DNA of 64,000 bases from the NCBI RefSeq assembly GCF_035582795.1, contig NC_134365.1:133823077-133887076 (forward strand), in the 5' to 3' direction. The position numbers and the translations under genes were made by a program. Of the stretch, positions 26,101 through 41,019 are shown one piece after another (the first letter of the stretch is position 1; each line of letters begins with the position of its first letter). The DNA comes from Mycteria americana. Taxonomy: Eukaryota > Chordata > Aves > Ciconiiformes > Ciconiidae. The notes beneath the pieces were generated by a model, which worked only from the letters and a program-made list of their open reading frames with translations, was not told the DNA's origin and did no database searches.

Positions 26101-29100
26101 CTTTAGGCGGATTTACGTTTGTTTTGTGTTCTTTACTCCTGCAAACAGGAGCACCTGATATTTTAAATGAAAGTACTATAATTTCTTGGATCCCAAAGGC
26201 TCAACAGCTTCTCTAAGAAAGAACAGGAGATAACGTCACATCCTCCTCTACACCTCACGAACCCTTCTTGTTTTTAGACTTGTGATAAGAGGACCTTTGG
26301 CTTTTGCAGTCCTGTGCTTATTCCAGAAAATACCCTAGCTGAGAAACCAGACGTAAGCGTGTGTAAGGGAAGTCCTAGCTGCCTGAACTGTGCTGGAGAG
26401 GCACGTGGCTATGGGTGCGTAGAGGCAAACCTAGCCCTGCCTGGGAGTGAAGCAGGGATGTCTGAGTATGTTGAACTGCAGGGGTGAAAAAGTGCTTTGG
26501 CTTTTAACAAACAGGAGAAAATAATAGCTTGCTGACGCCAAGTCCAAATGGCAAGAAAAGGAGCTCTGGGGTTCTGGCTTCCTCACACACGCAAGGTTTC
26601 CCCTGGGCATGACTCCCCGCAGGACTTCTGTAATCAAATTTCAGTCAAATCTTGGTGATGGTATCTCAGCATGGAAATGCAGGATCATTTTATTACTTCA
26701 CTGTGCTGAGAAGGTGGTCAACTGATGCCTATAAATCCTGAGTATTTACTTATGAAAAGGGTTTTTTTTTCCCCTCTGGGATTCTTTAACCTTGTCCTCA
26801 CTTTACCGTCATTTGGACCAGCTGTACTTTGTAATGCAGTGGACTTTGTTTTATCAGGCTTATTTGCAGTCTGCCACCTTTCAGAGATATGTAGGTATCT
26901 AAAATGGGTGTGCTCCCTCGCCTAGCTAAGGAAAAGCATACACTGACTGCCATTATCCCTTGAATTTTCAGCTAGTTTTGTTTAAAACTGGATCAATGTA
27001 GTGTTATTTCTTTGATGCTAGTGCTTGTTGCTGCCTCTATCTGCCAGTTCTGCCTGTTGCTCTTCAGCAGCAAATAATTCCTGCTCCTGCACCACTAAGT
27101 CCAATGCTTGCTAATCCATTGAGTTATGGCTAATGAGATCAATGGGAGGTAAAAATAATCCAGAAAGTATTAATGTATCTCAGGAATTTACCTCTGAGGC
27201 TTCTGATTTAACAAAATAAGAGTCTTCTAGTTTCTTCTGATTGCATTTACTTAAAAAGAATAAAGCTTAAACCATTTCCCTTGATGCCACTGCCTCCATG
27301 GGGCGCGTGGCTCCCCGTGGCAGCCTACATGGTCAGCCCCTGCACCTGGCACCCCTTCACTGCTGCAGACCTCGCCTCCTGCCTCTTTTTTTTCTTTACA
27401 CTTTCTGCCCCAATGGCAAAGCGACAGCTCTGTACAGAGGTTATTACCTCTAGGAGTGATGAATGCAGATTTTGATCTTCCCCTCCACATTAGCTCTGAA
27501 AAAATGGGGAAAAAAAAGACCCACGTGCCTGCAACTGTAGATAAAACATATTCAGGCTGTGTGGTGGGAAATGTTCTTGCACATTCGTGTTAGCCCATAG
27601 TAGGAAGTTGTCTGGGGGAAAAAAAAAATTCTACCATATGCACTGATTGCAAAAGGCACGCAACTATAGACCAAAACTATGAGTCCTTTTGTTTCCTCCT
27701 GTACAAGCTGTGCGGTGGTGTTTCTATGTCGGTGACTGAAATCGGTCAAATGTGAAAGTTCAGGGAGATCGTGAAGAGCCCAGACTGCATTTGCTCACCG
27801 TGAGAGCAATTAGAGGAAGACTGTTCAAAGGTATCTTTGCAGTGGTATCTGGGTGCCTAGTTATAGCAACCAGCTTGAAAAATCTCACCCTGCACTTTTT
27901 CCAGTGTGTTTAGAAACCACCTTCAATATCCAGGTTGCTTGGAAACACTGATGGGCTTTCATGTGGAAAGCTACTGTCTCTCGCATGCTTTTTTCCCCAG
28001 GTGGAGGAAGATTTCTAGTAGGAATTTCAGGGGTTCACGTCCCTTCCCCACACGGTGGGCAGTGATTTGGAAGATGTGAAGCCACCTCGTCATGCTGTAC
28101 AGCAGACTTTCAGGAGAGGATGGGCACCTGGCTTTGTCTCAGCAAAGCACGTTCTTTTTAACCTGTTCTGGTGGAGAAGGGAACAGCTCATGAAAATGGA
28201 GATGCCTTTTCCCTTTGAGTGAACATGACCAGCTCACACCTGCTGCGTGAACAATAGAAATACGCAAAGGTCCAAATGCAAATAAACAAAACTGTTTAAC
28301 TTAGAGGAGTTTCTGCAACTGGTGTTTGGTGTTTGTTTTTCATCCTCATGAGCTAATTATCCCCTGGGACTTTTTGTCTCTTGCTTTGGCCTCCAGTAAA
28401 TCTGTGAAATGAAACTGAAACTGGTTTGAAGATGGATTTTTTTCCCCCTTCCCTATTTTTATTAGAGGTGTGTAGCTGTGCTTTAATCAACCACAGTGAG
28501 CATTTCTGATAGCAAAAAAACCAGAGCGCAGTAGGGCGAGGCCCGGGGAACAGGAGGGGTGCACCTGGCAGTGCTGCACTGGTGTCAGGCTGTGCCCCTA
28601 CCCCAGAGCCCACAGCCACCATCTTCAGCCTTACACCTCTCCTCCACGAGCTCCATCAAGGTTGCACTTACCAAAAACCTGCTCGACAGCAATAAAAGTT
28701 AGCCAGGTCTTGGGGGGCGAAAGAAGAGTCCTGGGAGGGAGTTGTGCCTGGATGGTGACATTACAGCCTGCTTTGAGTTTGCAGTGAGATTAAACATTAG
28801 TGAGAGGCACGCTAGTCATGTGTTGTTTTGTTTCAGATAGCAGCTAATGCCTTTATTTAAATTGCGGCCACTTCTCTGAAACCCGAGTTCCAAAAAAAAA
28901 AAAACCAACATTTAGGCAATCCTGCCCAGGCAAGGAAAACAACTGGGCAAAGCCGAGTCTGTTAGATGAGGTGAATTATTTACACCAAGGCGAACAGCTG
29001 CGCGCTGCAGGTTTCATCGGCGCTGCCATCAGTCGGCGCGTGCCTGTGTGTGTACGTGCACGGCTGTGTGCGCGCTCCTCCCGCTCAGCTTTTGCTCCCC

Positions 29101-32100
29101 AAGGCCTGCGGAGGGAGAGCCCAGGGAAGCGAGTGCTGTGAGGAGGAAACTTGTGCAAGCTGAAGGAAAGAAACGTTCTGGTCAACTCAAAGAAAGGGAG
29201 GCATGAAGCGTATCTCTGGGCTAGCTTCCAGCCCGAGATAACGGTGTGCAGAGATGAATTACGCAATGGTTTCCTCAGTCCCTGCTCCATACGTAGCTGG
29301 TGTTTTCCCTGCACCTTCGTCAGCGAGACCTCCACATTCAGCTGGCCAGGCTCCAGGATGGCAAGTATCCCAAGACAAAACACCGTGTGCAGGAATGCAT
29401 TAAAGTACCTATATGCTCTTTTGGGGAAAAGTTTGCATGGCCTTTTTGAATTACGTTGAGAGCAAAGACTCTTTAAAAGAAGAAGGGAGGGGGAAGGGTT
29501 GTTTTTCTCTCATATATTATGTTTTAACTCAAATTATGTAGACAAAAAAGCCTCCTTCCATGCTGTCGCTATGGCTACGGCTCGGATCATTGTGCAGGAG
29601 CCTGCAAGCAGGAAAACGCCAAGTGGAGAGGGGGTGGCGAGCCCGGCGCTCCTTCTTGCAGCTGGGTATGGCCCTCTGTCGCGTCCTCCGGCCACAAGTT
29701 TGTCCGAGGCCACCTTTCCATCCCCACCCGATGGGAACGTGGAAACACTGCAATTGCGAAGTCTTCTGCTGGCTGGCTTGGCGTGAGGAGAACTTCCCTG
29801 GTCGTGAGCTTGACAGTAAGAGCAAGGAGAATCTTTGCACCTTACCTTCCCGGAGATGTTACCAGTGCTGTCATAACACCTGCTCTCCAACTCTTCCCCA
29901 GAGGCAGGCACCCTGCAGCGAAGAAATAGGGTAACACAGAAGGCTGACATACCTGCAGGCCCCACGCAAGCCCTGTGCCTGTGCTGGATTCCCACTGGTG
30001 TGATACCAGTGACCAGCTCAAAGCCTGTTGGTATTGCTTAGCCCCAGTCATACGCTCGCACTGCAGCTTGGTAGCCTGATCACAATGCTGGAAACAAAGA
30101 AAGTCAAGCCAGGTGAGGTTTCTTCTGCCTAAACCCATAGAAAGTACTCAGCTGTACATCTTGGTTGCAGTTACAGAGTCACTTTGGTCCCCCGGTAGCT
30201 TGAGAAAAAGTTATTGAGATAATTTAATATTGGTCTTTTCTTGAGCCATGGCATTACCACATCACTCTGTTGGTGACTCTGTACCATAACTGTGAGAATA
30301 TTTCTGCTGGTTTTAAAAACCCTACCTCTTAGTAGGATCTCAGTGAAAGTCACATCTGAAAGGTTAATCCTTGTCTTTACTTTCATGTGTGAATGTTTAA
30401 AATTATCACAGTTGGCTAGAAAAGGTTGTCTTTAGCACTGCCTCGCTTGTTCTCTGTGACCCCCCGAGAATCTATTTCAGCAGAATTCATTTAGAAAATG
30501 CAATGGTAAACTGCATTGGCAGAAGAAGATGAACAAGATACGATAAACACTTTTAAACTGATTGAAAATTTGACTAAGCTTCTTACTTTCCTAATTACAA
30601 TGCCTATTTAGTTTGCTTGTTCCATTCAGTCATGCAGCTTTGATAGCCTTGTTGTGCTCCAGAACTCTGGGGCCTGGGATTTAAGCAGGTCTGTCCTAGA
30701 TATCTAATGAACTGTTAATTTGAAAATAAAAACATTCTTAAACTGCTCTACTAGTAATCACCTTCTGGACTGATATACGGAGGCAAAAGGACCAGCTTAA
30801 AATAACTTCAAACCAGATTCCACTAGGACTGAGATGCACCAGTAGGTTACTGTAGCTCACTGGGTTACCAGTGAAGTTACTGCAGCTTCACCGATGAGAA
30901 GATACAGCACCCCGAGGCTCAGCGAGAGCTGCTGGAGACCATCTCGTCCTTCCCATACTGCCTCCAGCTCTAGTTACTGGGCCGGTTCATCAGGTGGGCT
31001 TACTCTCATGTTCTTTGGCCTACTGAATTGCAGAATAGAACAGGCTCAACAAGAGCAAGTATCAAACACTTCTGCAAGCACAGGGTGGTTTGTAGCCTAG
31101 CAGTTAATCTGCTGTCAAGCGAGAAACACAGATTTCTCTTCCCCTCGGGCAGGAGTGGGATTTAAGCCTCAGTAGGAACGCTCTCACAGCTGAGGTGCCA
31201 CGCAGACACGGGGAGTGTCTGGAAATGACTGTTTCTTATGCAGAACCTGATCTGCTAAATCAGGGTAATTTACGTGACAGATTCTGGGCTCAGTCCACCC
31301 TGTGTTTGTCCAGACAACCACTTGGACATATGCTACCTCCTGCTCTCTTCCAAGAGCTCCTGTATCTCTTACTGGTTTTCTCATTCCTGAGGCAACAGCT
31401 GACAGCCATATCTCACACCTGGGCAGAGCTGGCACACTGCTGCCTACGCCTTAGTTGAAAACAAAAACAAAACAGAAAACAAGAATAGTTTCACGCTAAA
31501 TGCCCTGCACAACCTGCTGCTGGTGCTAGGCAGAGGGACATCTTGTTCTTAAATTTAGGTTAGGGTTACCCATGGTTGAAGCACTCACTGCCCACTACTC
31601 TCTAGGATGAGGAGACACCTTCCAGATGATATGTGATTTATGCAGTGATCAAAATCAGTTTAAAACCTTATTTAAACCAGCGCAGATTACAAGGCAGGTA
31701 AGTCTCTTCCCTTCCTTTGAAGTGAAAGCAGTGCTGGCCAAAAGCAGCGCTTTATTGTGGGGTTACTATGGAGCAAGAGGAGAGCAGCATAAAACTTGCA
31801 TACATCCACTTTCACCATCAAGTTATGAGAAAGGCAGACACAGTATTGCAGAGTTGGTAAGTTTGTTTCCAAGCTGATTAAACAGTCCATGACCAGCATT
31901 GTTTTCACTGATTGCTGTACAAAGGTTTAAACACACAGGATCAAATTTTTTCACTGCTTGACACAGCACTTAATTTCAGGCAGCTCACCCCTGCCATTGA
32001 CTACACAGCACTGAAGCACATGAAAATCTCTGTACAGTATCTAAAATCATGTACGTAAACCTAAACTACCAGAAGCATTCAAGTTCAATGCTTTAAGACT

Positions 32101-32640
32101 CACATAAGGGAGCTTTTTTTGTGGTTTGTAAAAGTACTTTCTCCCACTCCTGACCAGTCAAACCTATTTTTGTGATTTAGGCTTTGAAACTACAGTTAGA
32201 TGCTTCTTCCCCTTCAAGACTATGCCCTCCTGACTGAGGTGCTCTGCAGTTAACTGAATTCCCAAGGAGGCAACACCACAAGCTCCAGTTTTTCTGGAGC
32301 TGCTTTCCAGAGGGCCAAGACAAGCAGTCCAATTGAAGGACTCCAAATGAACAAGCCGTAACTCAACTTTAGTTCACTTGCACAGAATGTTCACTAGACA
32401 GGATGCTCTGCACCTCACAGGAAGCAGAGACTGATCTCAAACCCCTCCACCAAATGCTCAGCTTCAGCACAGGTGCACAGAACCTCACAACTGCTTCCCA
32501 CAGGCGCAAAAGTACCCCTTTTATCTCTCTGGGGCTGTGGTAAATTATGCTTCATTTGTGAAAGTGTTTGGGTGAATTAGTCTCTTACTGGTTTGCATGG
32601 TAACCAAAAACTGTACATGAGAATTAAAGTAAAAACTACT
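26100..32640. other. Intergenic stretch up to the SAT1 3' end, no gene recognised
   Basis: Only short chance open frames are present. A compact CpG-dense segment at about 28985-29110 is the only promoter-like feature. A poly(A) run sits at about 28890-28903. I could not place any exon with a convincing splice site and protein signal. Confidence 0.55.
28985..29110. promoter_or_regulatory. Small orphan CpG cluster
   Basis: About fifteen CpG dinucleotides fall in roughly 130 bases, in a surrounding that is otherwise CpG-poor. It contains gcgcgctgc, gtcggcgcgtg and gtgtgcgcgctc. There is no TATA box or coding exon nearby. It could be a promoter of an unannotated non-coding RNA, an enhancer, or a chance unmethylated patch. 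Confidence 0.25.
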
Positions 32641-32987
32641 GCCATGAAGTGAAAACACTATTTATTTTTATAAAAGGCAATAATTAAAACAAATCCTACC
32701 AGTGTGTACATTGTACACATTTGAGTGACACTTACAAGAATGAAGTTTCCATATACAAAGATTACAAGCCCACACTGGTAAAGGATGCACACAAGCACAT
32801 ACACAACTTCAGATGCCTCAATTCCAGATGACAGTACCAATTACTCTATGACCAGACCTGCATAGCATTTTTGTTACTAGCATCCACACTACTTTATTCC
32901 ACTACAAACTGTACACAAAAAGCAAGAAGGAGTTTAGTCAGAGAGCATACATATTCGCAGATAGAATTTATTTGCTGGAATAATCTC
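32640..32987 (-). other. SAT1: SAT1 3' UTR
   Basis: Downstream of the stop on the - strand, AATAAA occurs at 32893-32898 (about 90 nt after the stop) and again at 32661-32666 (about 322 nt after). The more distal signal fits a normal-length SAT1 3' UTR; both could be used. Confidence 0.6.
32661..32666 (-). terminator. SAT1: Likely SAT1 distal poly(A) signal AATAAA
   Basis: It reads TTTATT on the + strand, AATAAA on the gene strand. A proximal alternative is at 32893-32898. Confidence 0.55.
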
Positions 32988-35521
<2,534 letters not shown>

Positions 35522-35635
35522 TTTCGACGGCGCTTCCCCCTGCGGCCCCCTCGGCTGACGAGTCCCCGATGTGTGAACAGGAGGAGCAACTGCTTCTTCA
35601 TTCGTGTCCCGGGCGCGGCGGCCACCTGCGGTCAG

Positions 35636-35650
35636 TCAGGCTGCGAGCAT
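35636..35650 (-). other. SAT1 short upstream ORF (MLAA-stop)
   Basis: This ATG has G at -3 and encodes four residues before TGA. It lies about 50 bases upstream of the overlapping uORF. Its presence in the mRNA depends on the true transcription start. Confidence 0.4.
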
Positions 35651-35741
35651 GTCCCGGCGGCGCTGAGCAGACAGGCGACCCTCCCACGGCTGCCGCTCCG
35701 TCCCCGACTGAGCTGTGCCAGCCCCCTGCCCCGGCTTCCCC

Positions 35742-35748
35742 ATTTATA
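35742..35748 (-). promoter_or_regulatory. SAT1: SAT1 TATA-like element TATAAAT
   Basis: On the gene strand TCTATAAATGG lies about 220 bases before the start codon, which would give a transcription start near 35715 and a 5' UTR of about 190 nt. An inverted CCAAT box is about 35 bases further upstream. Confidence 0.55.
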
Positions 35749-35781
35749 GACGCCCGCGCTCCGCCTCTCCCCGCACGCCAG

Positions 35782-35786
35782 CCAAT
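35782..35786 (+). promoter_or_regulatory. CCAAT box (inverted relative to SAT1)
   Basis: AGCCAATGGG on the + strand is the classical NF-Y core with good flanks, placed just upstream of the SAT1 TATA-like element inside the CpG island. Confidence 0.5.
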
Positions 35787-37557
35787 GGGAGCGCCCGTGG
35801 TGCTCGCCCTCAGCCAGTGATCGCGCTCCTCCCCGCAGTCTCGCCTCAGCCTGCCAGCAACAGCTGGCCCGGGGGGTCGCGTGACTTCCCCCCCCGCGCG
35901 GTGGCGCCCCCTAGCAGAGCCGGGCGGCGCTGCAGGGCGCCCGGGTCAGACCGCGCCCCTTCTCCCTCAGCGGCGCGGCGGGGGGGTGGCGGGCCCGAGG
36001 CTGAGGGGACCCCAGCCCCGCCCGGGGAGCCCGCCCTGGCGCCCCGCGGGGCTGGGGGCTTCTCTCGGCAGTGGCTTCCCCTCCGGAGGCGCCAGGAGTT
36101 GTTCCCCGAAAAGTGAGCCCGTCGGTGCCCCGGCGAGTGCGACTGCGCCTGCCTGGGGGCTCTGCCGGCGGGGGTGTTGAGCGCCGCGGCACCATCTTAG
36201 GGCGGTGGCGCCGCCTTGGGCGCAGGCTCTGCGCTCAGGCAGTACGGTGGCTTTCAGCACGGTATTTTTCACCGGTGTGTGTGTGTGGAAAAAACCCCAA
36301 AAAGCCTCTGTACTTGCTTGAAATACTAAGTAGTGATCTGTATCAAACCCTGCGGGGGGTGGGGAGGTGGGGTGTGTCTAGTACTAAGGTATGCTCCTGG
36401 GCAGGAGCGTCCTGATGGAAAGGGGTTCAAAACATTGACGTTTCACTTTGGGCTTGGGACCTTTTCCAGCCTGACGCACACACCGTAACCGACCTGGTTG
36501 ACCCGCCTGACTGGAGAGGAAGGGGTAGTGCTGGGAGAAGCACAAAGGACAGGAGTGTTTTCAAAACAGGAGGGATCTGCTAGTAGTCTGCCATAAGGGA
36601 GGCCGAGGCTCCTTCCCGATGGAGGTATGGATGTCCTTGAGGAGAGAGGTGGGTGTAATGAAGAAATTAAGTCTGGATAAACTCCCCAAAATGGCTTTGG
36701 AGTGTGAAAGGATGGAGGATTATCCCCAGCCCAGGTCTTCCTCTGAACATTACCTACAGATGTAGATCTATGCCACAGAACGAGAGCAGGATCCTGATCT
36801 AGGTGACCATGTGTGTCTATAGACCCACCAGCTAGGCCACACAGAGGAGAAGTATAATTCTTTGGCATATGCATGGTTTTCTTTTCACCCTCTTCTATAA
36901 ACTTTGCAACTATCATGTCCATTCTTAGATACTGTAAAGGAGCTCTTTATTTTACATTTAGCTTAATCTGACTTGTTTTAAGAGTGATTTGGGATATGGG
37001 AAGACACTAAGTCACGCTACTGCTGCAGAGTAACAATCCTGAAAACCTGGATCCCCAAACACTCTCACAACACTCACACCCTATTTTTCAGTGTATCCAA
37101 CAACCTACCTTAATTTAGAAAGAAGGGCCAGCATGGAACATGATACTACAAGAGAATTGTATAAACAAGTGTGTATTCTGGTGGCTGGTGTGAGCCAAGA
37201 AGATCCTTTGGCATGCAGTGGAAAGTGCCTAGAGTCCTGGAAGAGTAATTTAGGATTTATGCAAACACCCTAACTGGCTCAGTTTACCCTCTATTGGAGC
37301 AAAAATGGAGATGCCCAAAGAACAGAAGCATTTCCAAAACACAAAGCAACAGCCAATGGCCAGTGGTAGAAAAGATTTGTTTCATGAGTTATGGATCTGG
37401 AAAACCTTCAGGACAGCGCTTTTGGTAGGGAGACTGAATCTGAACAAACTAACAGAGAATAGACTCAGCCTAACTGCATACATTTCATGAATATACATTT
37501 TTCCAGTCCCTAGAAATGATCTGACTGGGGTCAGAAATGGGGAATACTGTCTCTGTG

Positions 37558-37613
37558 AAAGACTTAACAGCGGTTTTGTTGTGTCAAAGACTTAACAGTG
37601 TTTGTGTTGTGTC
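37558..37613. repeat. 28-bp tandem duplication (2 copies)
   Basis: Two adjacent 28-base units beginning AAAGACTTAACAG and ending TTGTTGTGTC or TGTGTTGTGTC differ at three positions. This is a minisatellite seed, with no coding context. Confidence 0.85.
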
Positions 37614-39813
37614 AACTCTCTTTGTTTAGCATTTCACAACGAGGAAGTCATGCTGTCAGGAAATGCACTGTTGTGTAAGAGCAGAAAGTGCCTGGTTTCT
37701 TTCATTCTCAAGTCAGAAAAGTCATATGATTTTAGAAGTTGAAGTTTCAGCAAAAAAAAGCATTTTCCACCTTGACTGTTTTTGGAAGTCCTGCTTTAAC
37801 TTGCTCAGAAATGTGCTGATATTGTGTCACCCCAGTGAATACAGTTCATTGGAGTTAGCTTTCAAATTCACGAGGCAGAAGGAAAAAAAAAATCCTAAAG
37901 TATCAAAAATAGTTTCATGAAACAAGAGGAAATGCAGAGAATAAAAAAGGGGAAAATGAAAAATATAAAATTAAGATACCTAGATCTCAGAGACTATGCT
38001 GCAGTTATTTAGTACTATATTACTAGAGGTATTTTTTCAGAATAAGTAAGATTAATAAGAATGGTAAGAATATTTGACAAAGAGGTTCTAAAAGAACTCA
38101 GTCTTGTGAATGAATCAGACTGATGGGCCTTGTACTTTACAGCTTCTTCCTCTTGTCTCAGGTCTGTTTGTCTTTGAGCAGGTTTCATGTCGTCTTGAGA
38201 CGTAGCTGAGGTCAGTGGTGAAATCTCTGATGACTTGTGTGGGGCTCGGATTTTATCCTTGAATGGTCAGCCTGTGTATTTGCACTTCTCCCCAAGGGAA
38301 TGAGTAAGTCTCCTGAAAAGTATCAGGTTTTTCTCAAATTATGCAAATACGTATGCTGGAAAGTGGTTAGCAAACATGTTTAAGGTAAACCAATGTTGAA
38401 ATAACCTGTTACAATGAAATATGCACTGAAGTCTGGATTAGCTCAATTTTCTGTTACCAGCCAGTAGCTTCTTCCACGCAGAACCTACTGACTGTGAATC
38501 CATCTGCATTTCCACCAGGAGGGCCGGTACTTCAGTGTTTGAGGGGTAGAATGGTTAGAATTATGTAAAAAGATCATGTGCGTTGTTCCTCTTATTCTCA
38601 TTTTATCTCCTCCCTAACTCTTACTTGTAAGTGGTGAGACAGAAAATGTTGTGCAAAATAGCTAGCAGCACTTTCTTTTTTAGCATGCAACAGGAACGGG
38701 TATTAATAAAAGCGCATAAAGCGCTACGTATCTGACGGAGGCAAGTTTTCCACACATCCTCTCCGGAGATGGAGGTCTTGTCTAGTCTCAAGCTACAGGA
38801 AGTAGCCATGCCATTTCGTCAAGATCCTTTCATGGCGATGCAAATGAACAATTTGTTCAGAGTTATGGGACCTCAGCTGGACACTTGTACAGTTAACATA
38901 TCTTTATTTGCATCTCAATTTCTGAATATTTTCTTATCTTGGAGGCTGGAAGGAAAGGCTGAAAGTGGGCACCAGCTTGCTTTCTTTACTGTTCAACTAA
39001 TCAAACTCTCCTTTACTTCTTGTATTTCAATTTTTGATTTCCTCCTTCGCTAGGGAGATTCCTTGAATTGCTATATGAATGCTTCTCTCATGCCTCAAAG
39101 GTTCTCTGTGTGTAATAAATAAAAGAGGAAAGGAGAAGAACTGCTTATTCCACATTAAAATGCAGTGAGTTAATAATTTTTGATTACAGTATTAAATCTT
39201 CTCAAGTATTTTAATCCAAATTATATCTCCAAATTGTATCTCTGAATTACATCTCGTGTCAAATCTCTGGAGCAAAATACAGAAAATGCAATTAATGTTC
39301 AGTGTTGACCTGTTATTTTTCCACACTAGTCTTCGGGCAACATTCAGGATTCTCAGCATTTTCAACTGAATGATTTATTTTTAATACTCAGAACTTGCAT
39401 TGATATTTATGAGTTCACAGTTGCTTCCAGATTTTTTTTTCAAGCAACTTATGATTACAGTTTATCAACACTAGGCTGTACGTAGAAAAAAAAAATTCTT
39501 TTCTATCAGAATAGTACAGAATGGTAAATAAATACTGCAGTAGCACTGCTCAAAATTTGGGGCAAATGCAAACCCAACAGTTTCACATAATAAAACTACA
39601 TGAATTTCCCTTTACTGGAAATAAAAGGACCATCATTTTCCATTATTATCTTTGAAGGCCTATTTTAGGTCATTGGAACCCTATTCCTGTAAGCTGATAT
39701 ACCTCATCTTGTCATTTGTAATTATGCAATTTGATGAATTTGGGATTTAGACATAACTAATTATCTGCCTGCATCCACAAGTCAGCTACATCAGGCAGGC
39801 ATATAATTCGGGG

Positions 39814-39821
39814 TATAAAAG
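39814..39821 (+). promoter_or_regulatory. Isolated TATA box sequence TATAAAAG
   Basis: It has a perfect match to the TATA consensus on the + strand with GGG before it. It would direct transcription antisense through the orphan ORF. No exon is recognised downstream within 200 bases, so it may be chance. Confidence 0.15.
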
Positions 39822-39874
39822 TTATAGAGAGAAATGCTGGGAAAAAAATCAAACCAGGCCTCAATTTTATAACT

Positions 39875-40222
39875 TTATGTTTTGGATACAGCAGAAGTCC
39901 CTTTGGCTCTGATCCTGCGATATACTTGAATCAGTGTTCTTGGGTGCAATATCTCAGGCTCTAAAGAGATACCCAGGGAATCTAAATTTTTCCTTAAAAC
40001 TAATGGGTGTTCACATGATGAGCAGGTGTTTTTCTTATACGTCACAATCACAGTTTTGTCTTTTGGCACAGGCTTGTGCACTGTCCAGAGGTGATTCTTT
40101 TCATGGCATCTTGGTTTTTGAACCTTCAGCACGCACCCATACCAGGTTTCCACATTTTTTCCCACAACCAGATGAACGCGAAGCTTTGCAATAGTGCTCT
40201 CGACTTTTTCCTCTGTAGACAT
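39875..40222 (-). CDS. Unrecognised 115-aa open reading frame (hypothetical gene between SAT1 and ACOT9)
   Basis: I do not recognise this protein. It starts MSTEEKVESTIAKLRVHL, is soluble and basic, and has one CSSCEHP cysteine pair and no membrane segment. Codon choice on this strand looks like genuine coding sequence (many CTG, GTG, AAG), unlike neighbouring chance frames. The ATG is the first after an in-frame TGA 21 bases upstream, but its context is weak (T at -3). Directly upstream is a CpG-enriched tandem duplication with ZNF143-like motifs, a promoter-like arrangement. It could be a small intronless gene, the first coding exon of a larger one, or a retrocopy. A random 115-codon frame in 64 kb is not impossible. 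Confidence 0.4.
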   Translation of the reverse strand: MSTEEKVESTIAKLRVHLVVGKNVETWYGCVLKVQKPRCHEKNHLWTVHKPVPKDKTVIVTYKKNTCSSCEHPLVLRKNLDSLGISLEPEILHPRTLIQVYRRIRAKGTSAVSKT

Positions 40223-40232
40223 GCAGAGCTGG

Positions 40233-40400
40233 TCTGCGTGTCGTCACGTAGCAAGAGGCATGTGACTGTATGGGCTGGCGTATCCCAGGGCCAGCTGGGA
40301 ACGATGGGACTTGTAATCTGCGTGGTCATGTTGCAAGAGGCGTGTGACTGTATGGGCTGGCGTATCTCAGGGCTGTAGCTGGGATCGACGGGACTTGTAA
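40233..40400 (-). repeat. Tandem 84-bp duplication with promoter-like motifs
   Basis: Copy 1 is 40233-40316 and copy 2 is 40317-40400, aligned along their whole length with a handful of changes. Each ends, read on the - strand, with TTACAAGTCCC followed by TCCCAGC. This resembles the ZNF143/THAP11 promoter motif (ACTACAANTCCCAG type). The duplication begins 11 bases upstream of the orphan ORF start. Confidence 0.8.
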
Positions 40401-41019
40401 GATGTTTGGGGCTGTGGGCCAGCTGAGAGGAGCTTTTTCCGTCGTGCCGTGCCTGCCACTCTGCCCGCTCTCTGCCTCCTCCACGAACGAGGCTCACCCG
40501 CCAGGCCCCTCGCTTGTGCCTGGTTATGCAGTCATGAAACAGGAGCGAAGCGCTCACACTGCATCCATGACAGAAAACCCCTGGTAGTAGCAAGGGTGGG
40601 TTCTGCTTGGTGTGCAAGGCATGCAACTTCAGTCTCTCAGTCTTTCAGAAGGGAAGACTGCAACATATCGCAAGTCTCCTATTAAAGAGACAGGAATCCT
40701 CTTTTTCAATTCACATAGCCTTACTTTAGTTTGTTTGGAAGCAATTTATCAAAAAGAAGGTCATAGAGAAAAAAGACTGATCAGGTGTTACTCTTGCAAA
40801 TAATGAATAATCTGGTTAATGCTCTTTCCCTGTTAGCTAGAACATCTGTTTTCACGTACCCCCGTACAATCTCAGTGCTGTCTTTGGCAAGGCTCTAGCA
40901 AGGCACGTTTAACAACTTCGTTGCTAACTCGTACCTCCTGTAAGCACCACTTTGCTGGCAAGTTGAAATGACCAGCGAGAACCACCTAAATTCTGGGCGG
41001 TGTGAAAGCCACGGGCTGC

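Larger units (their letters stand above)
36300..39870. other. Intergenic between SAT1 and the orphan ORF, no gene recognised
   Basis: It contains a G-rich tract at 36353-36372 and a 28-bp tandem duplication at 37558-37613. Around 36.44-36.92 kb a 159-codon frame on the - strand overlaps a + strand frame of about 60 codons. Neither resembles a known protein. The rest is AT-rich with no features I can name. Confidence 0.55.
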
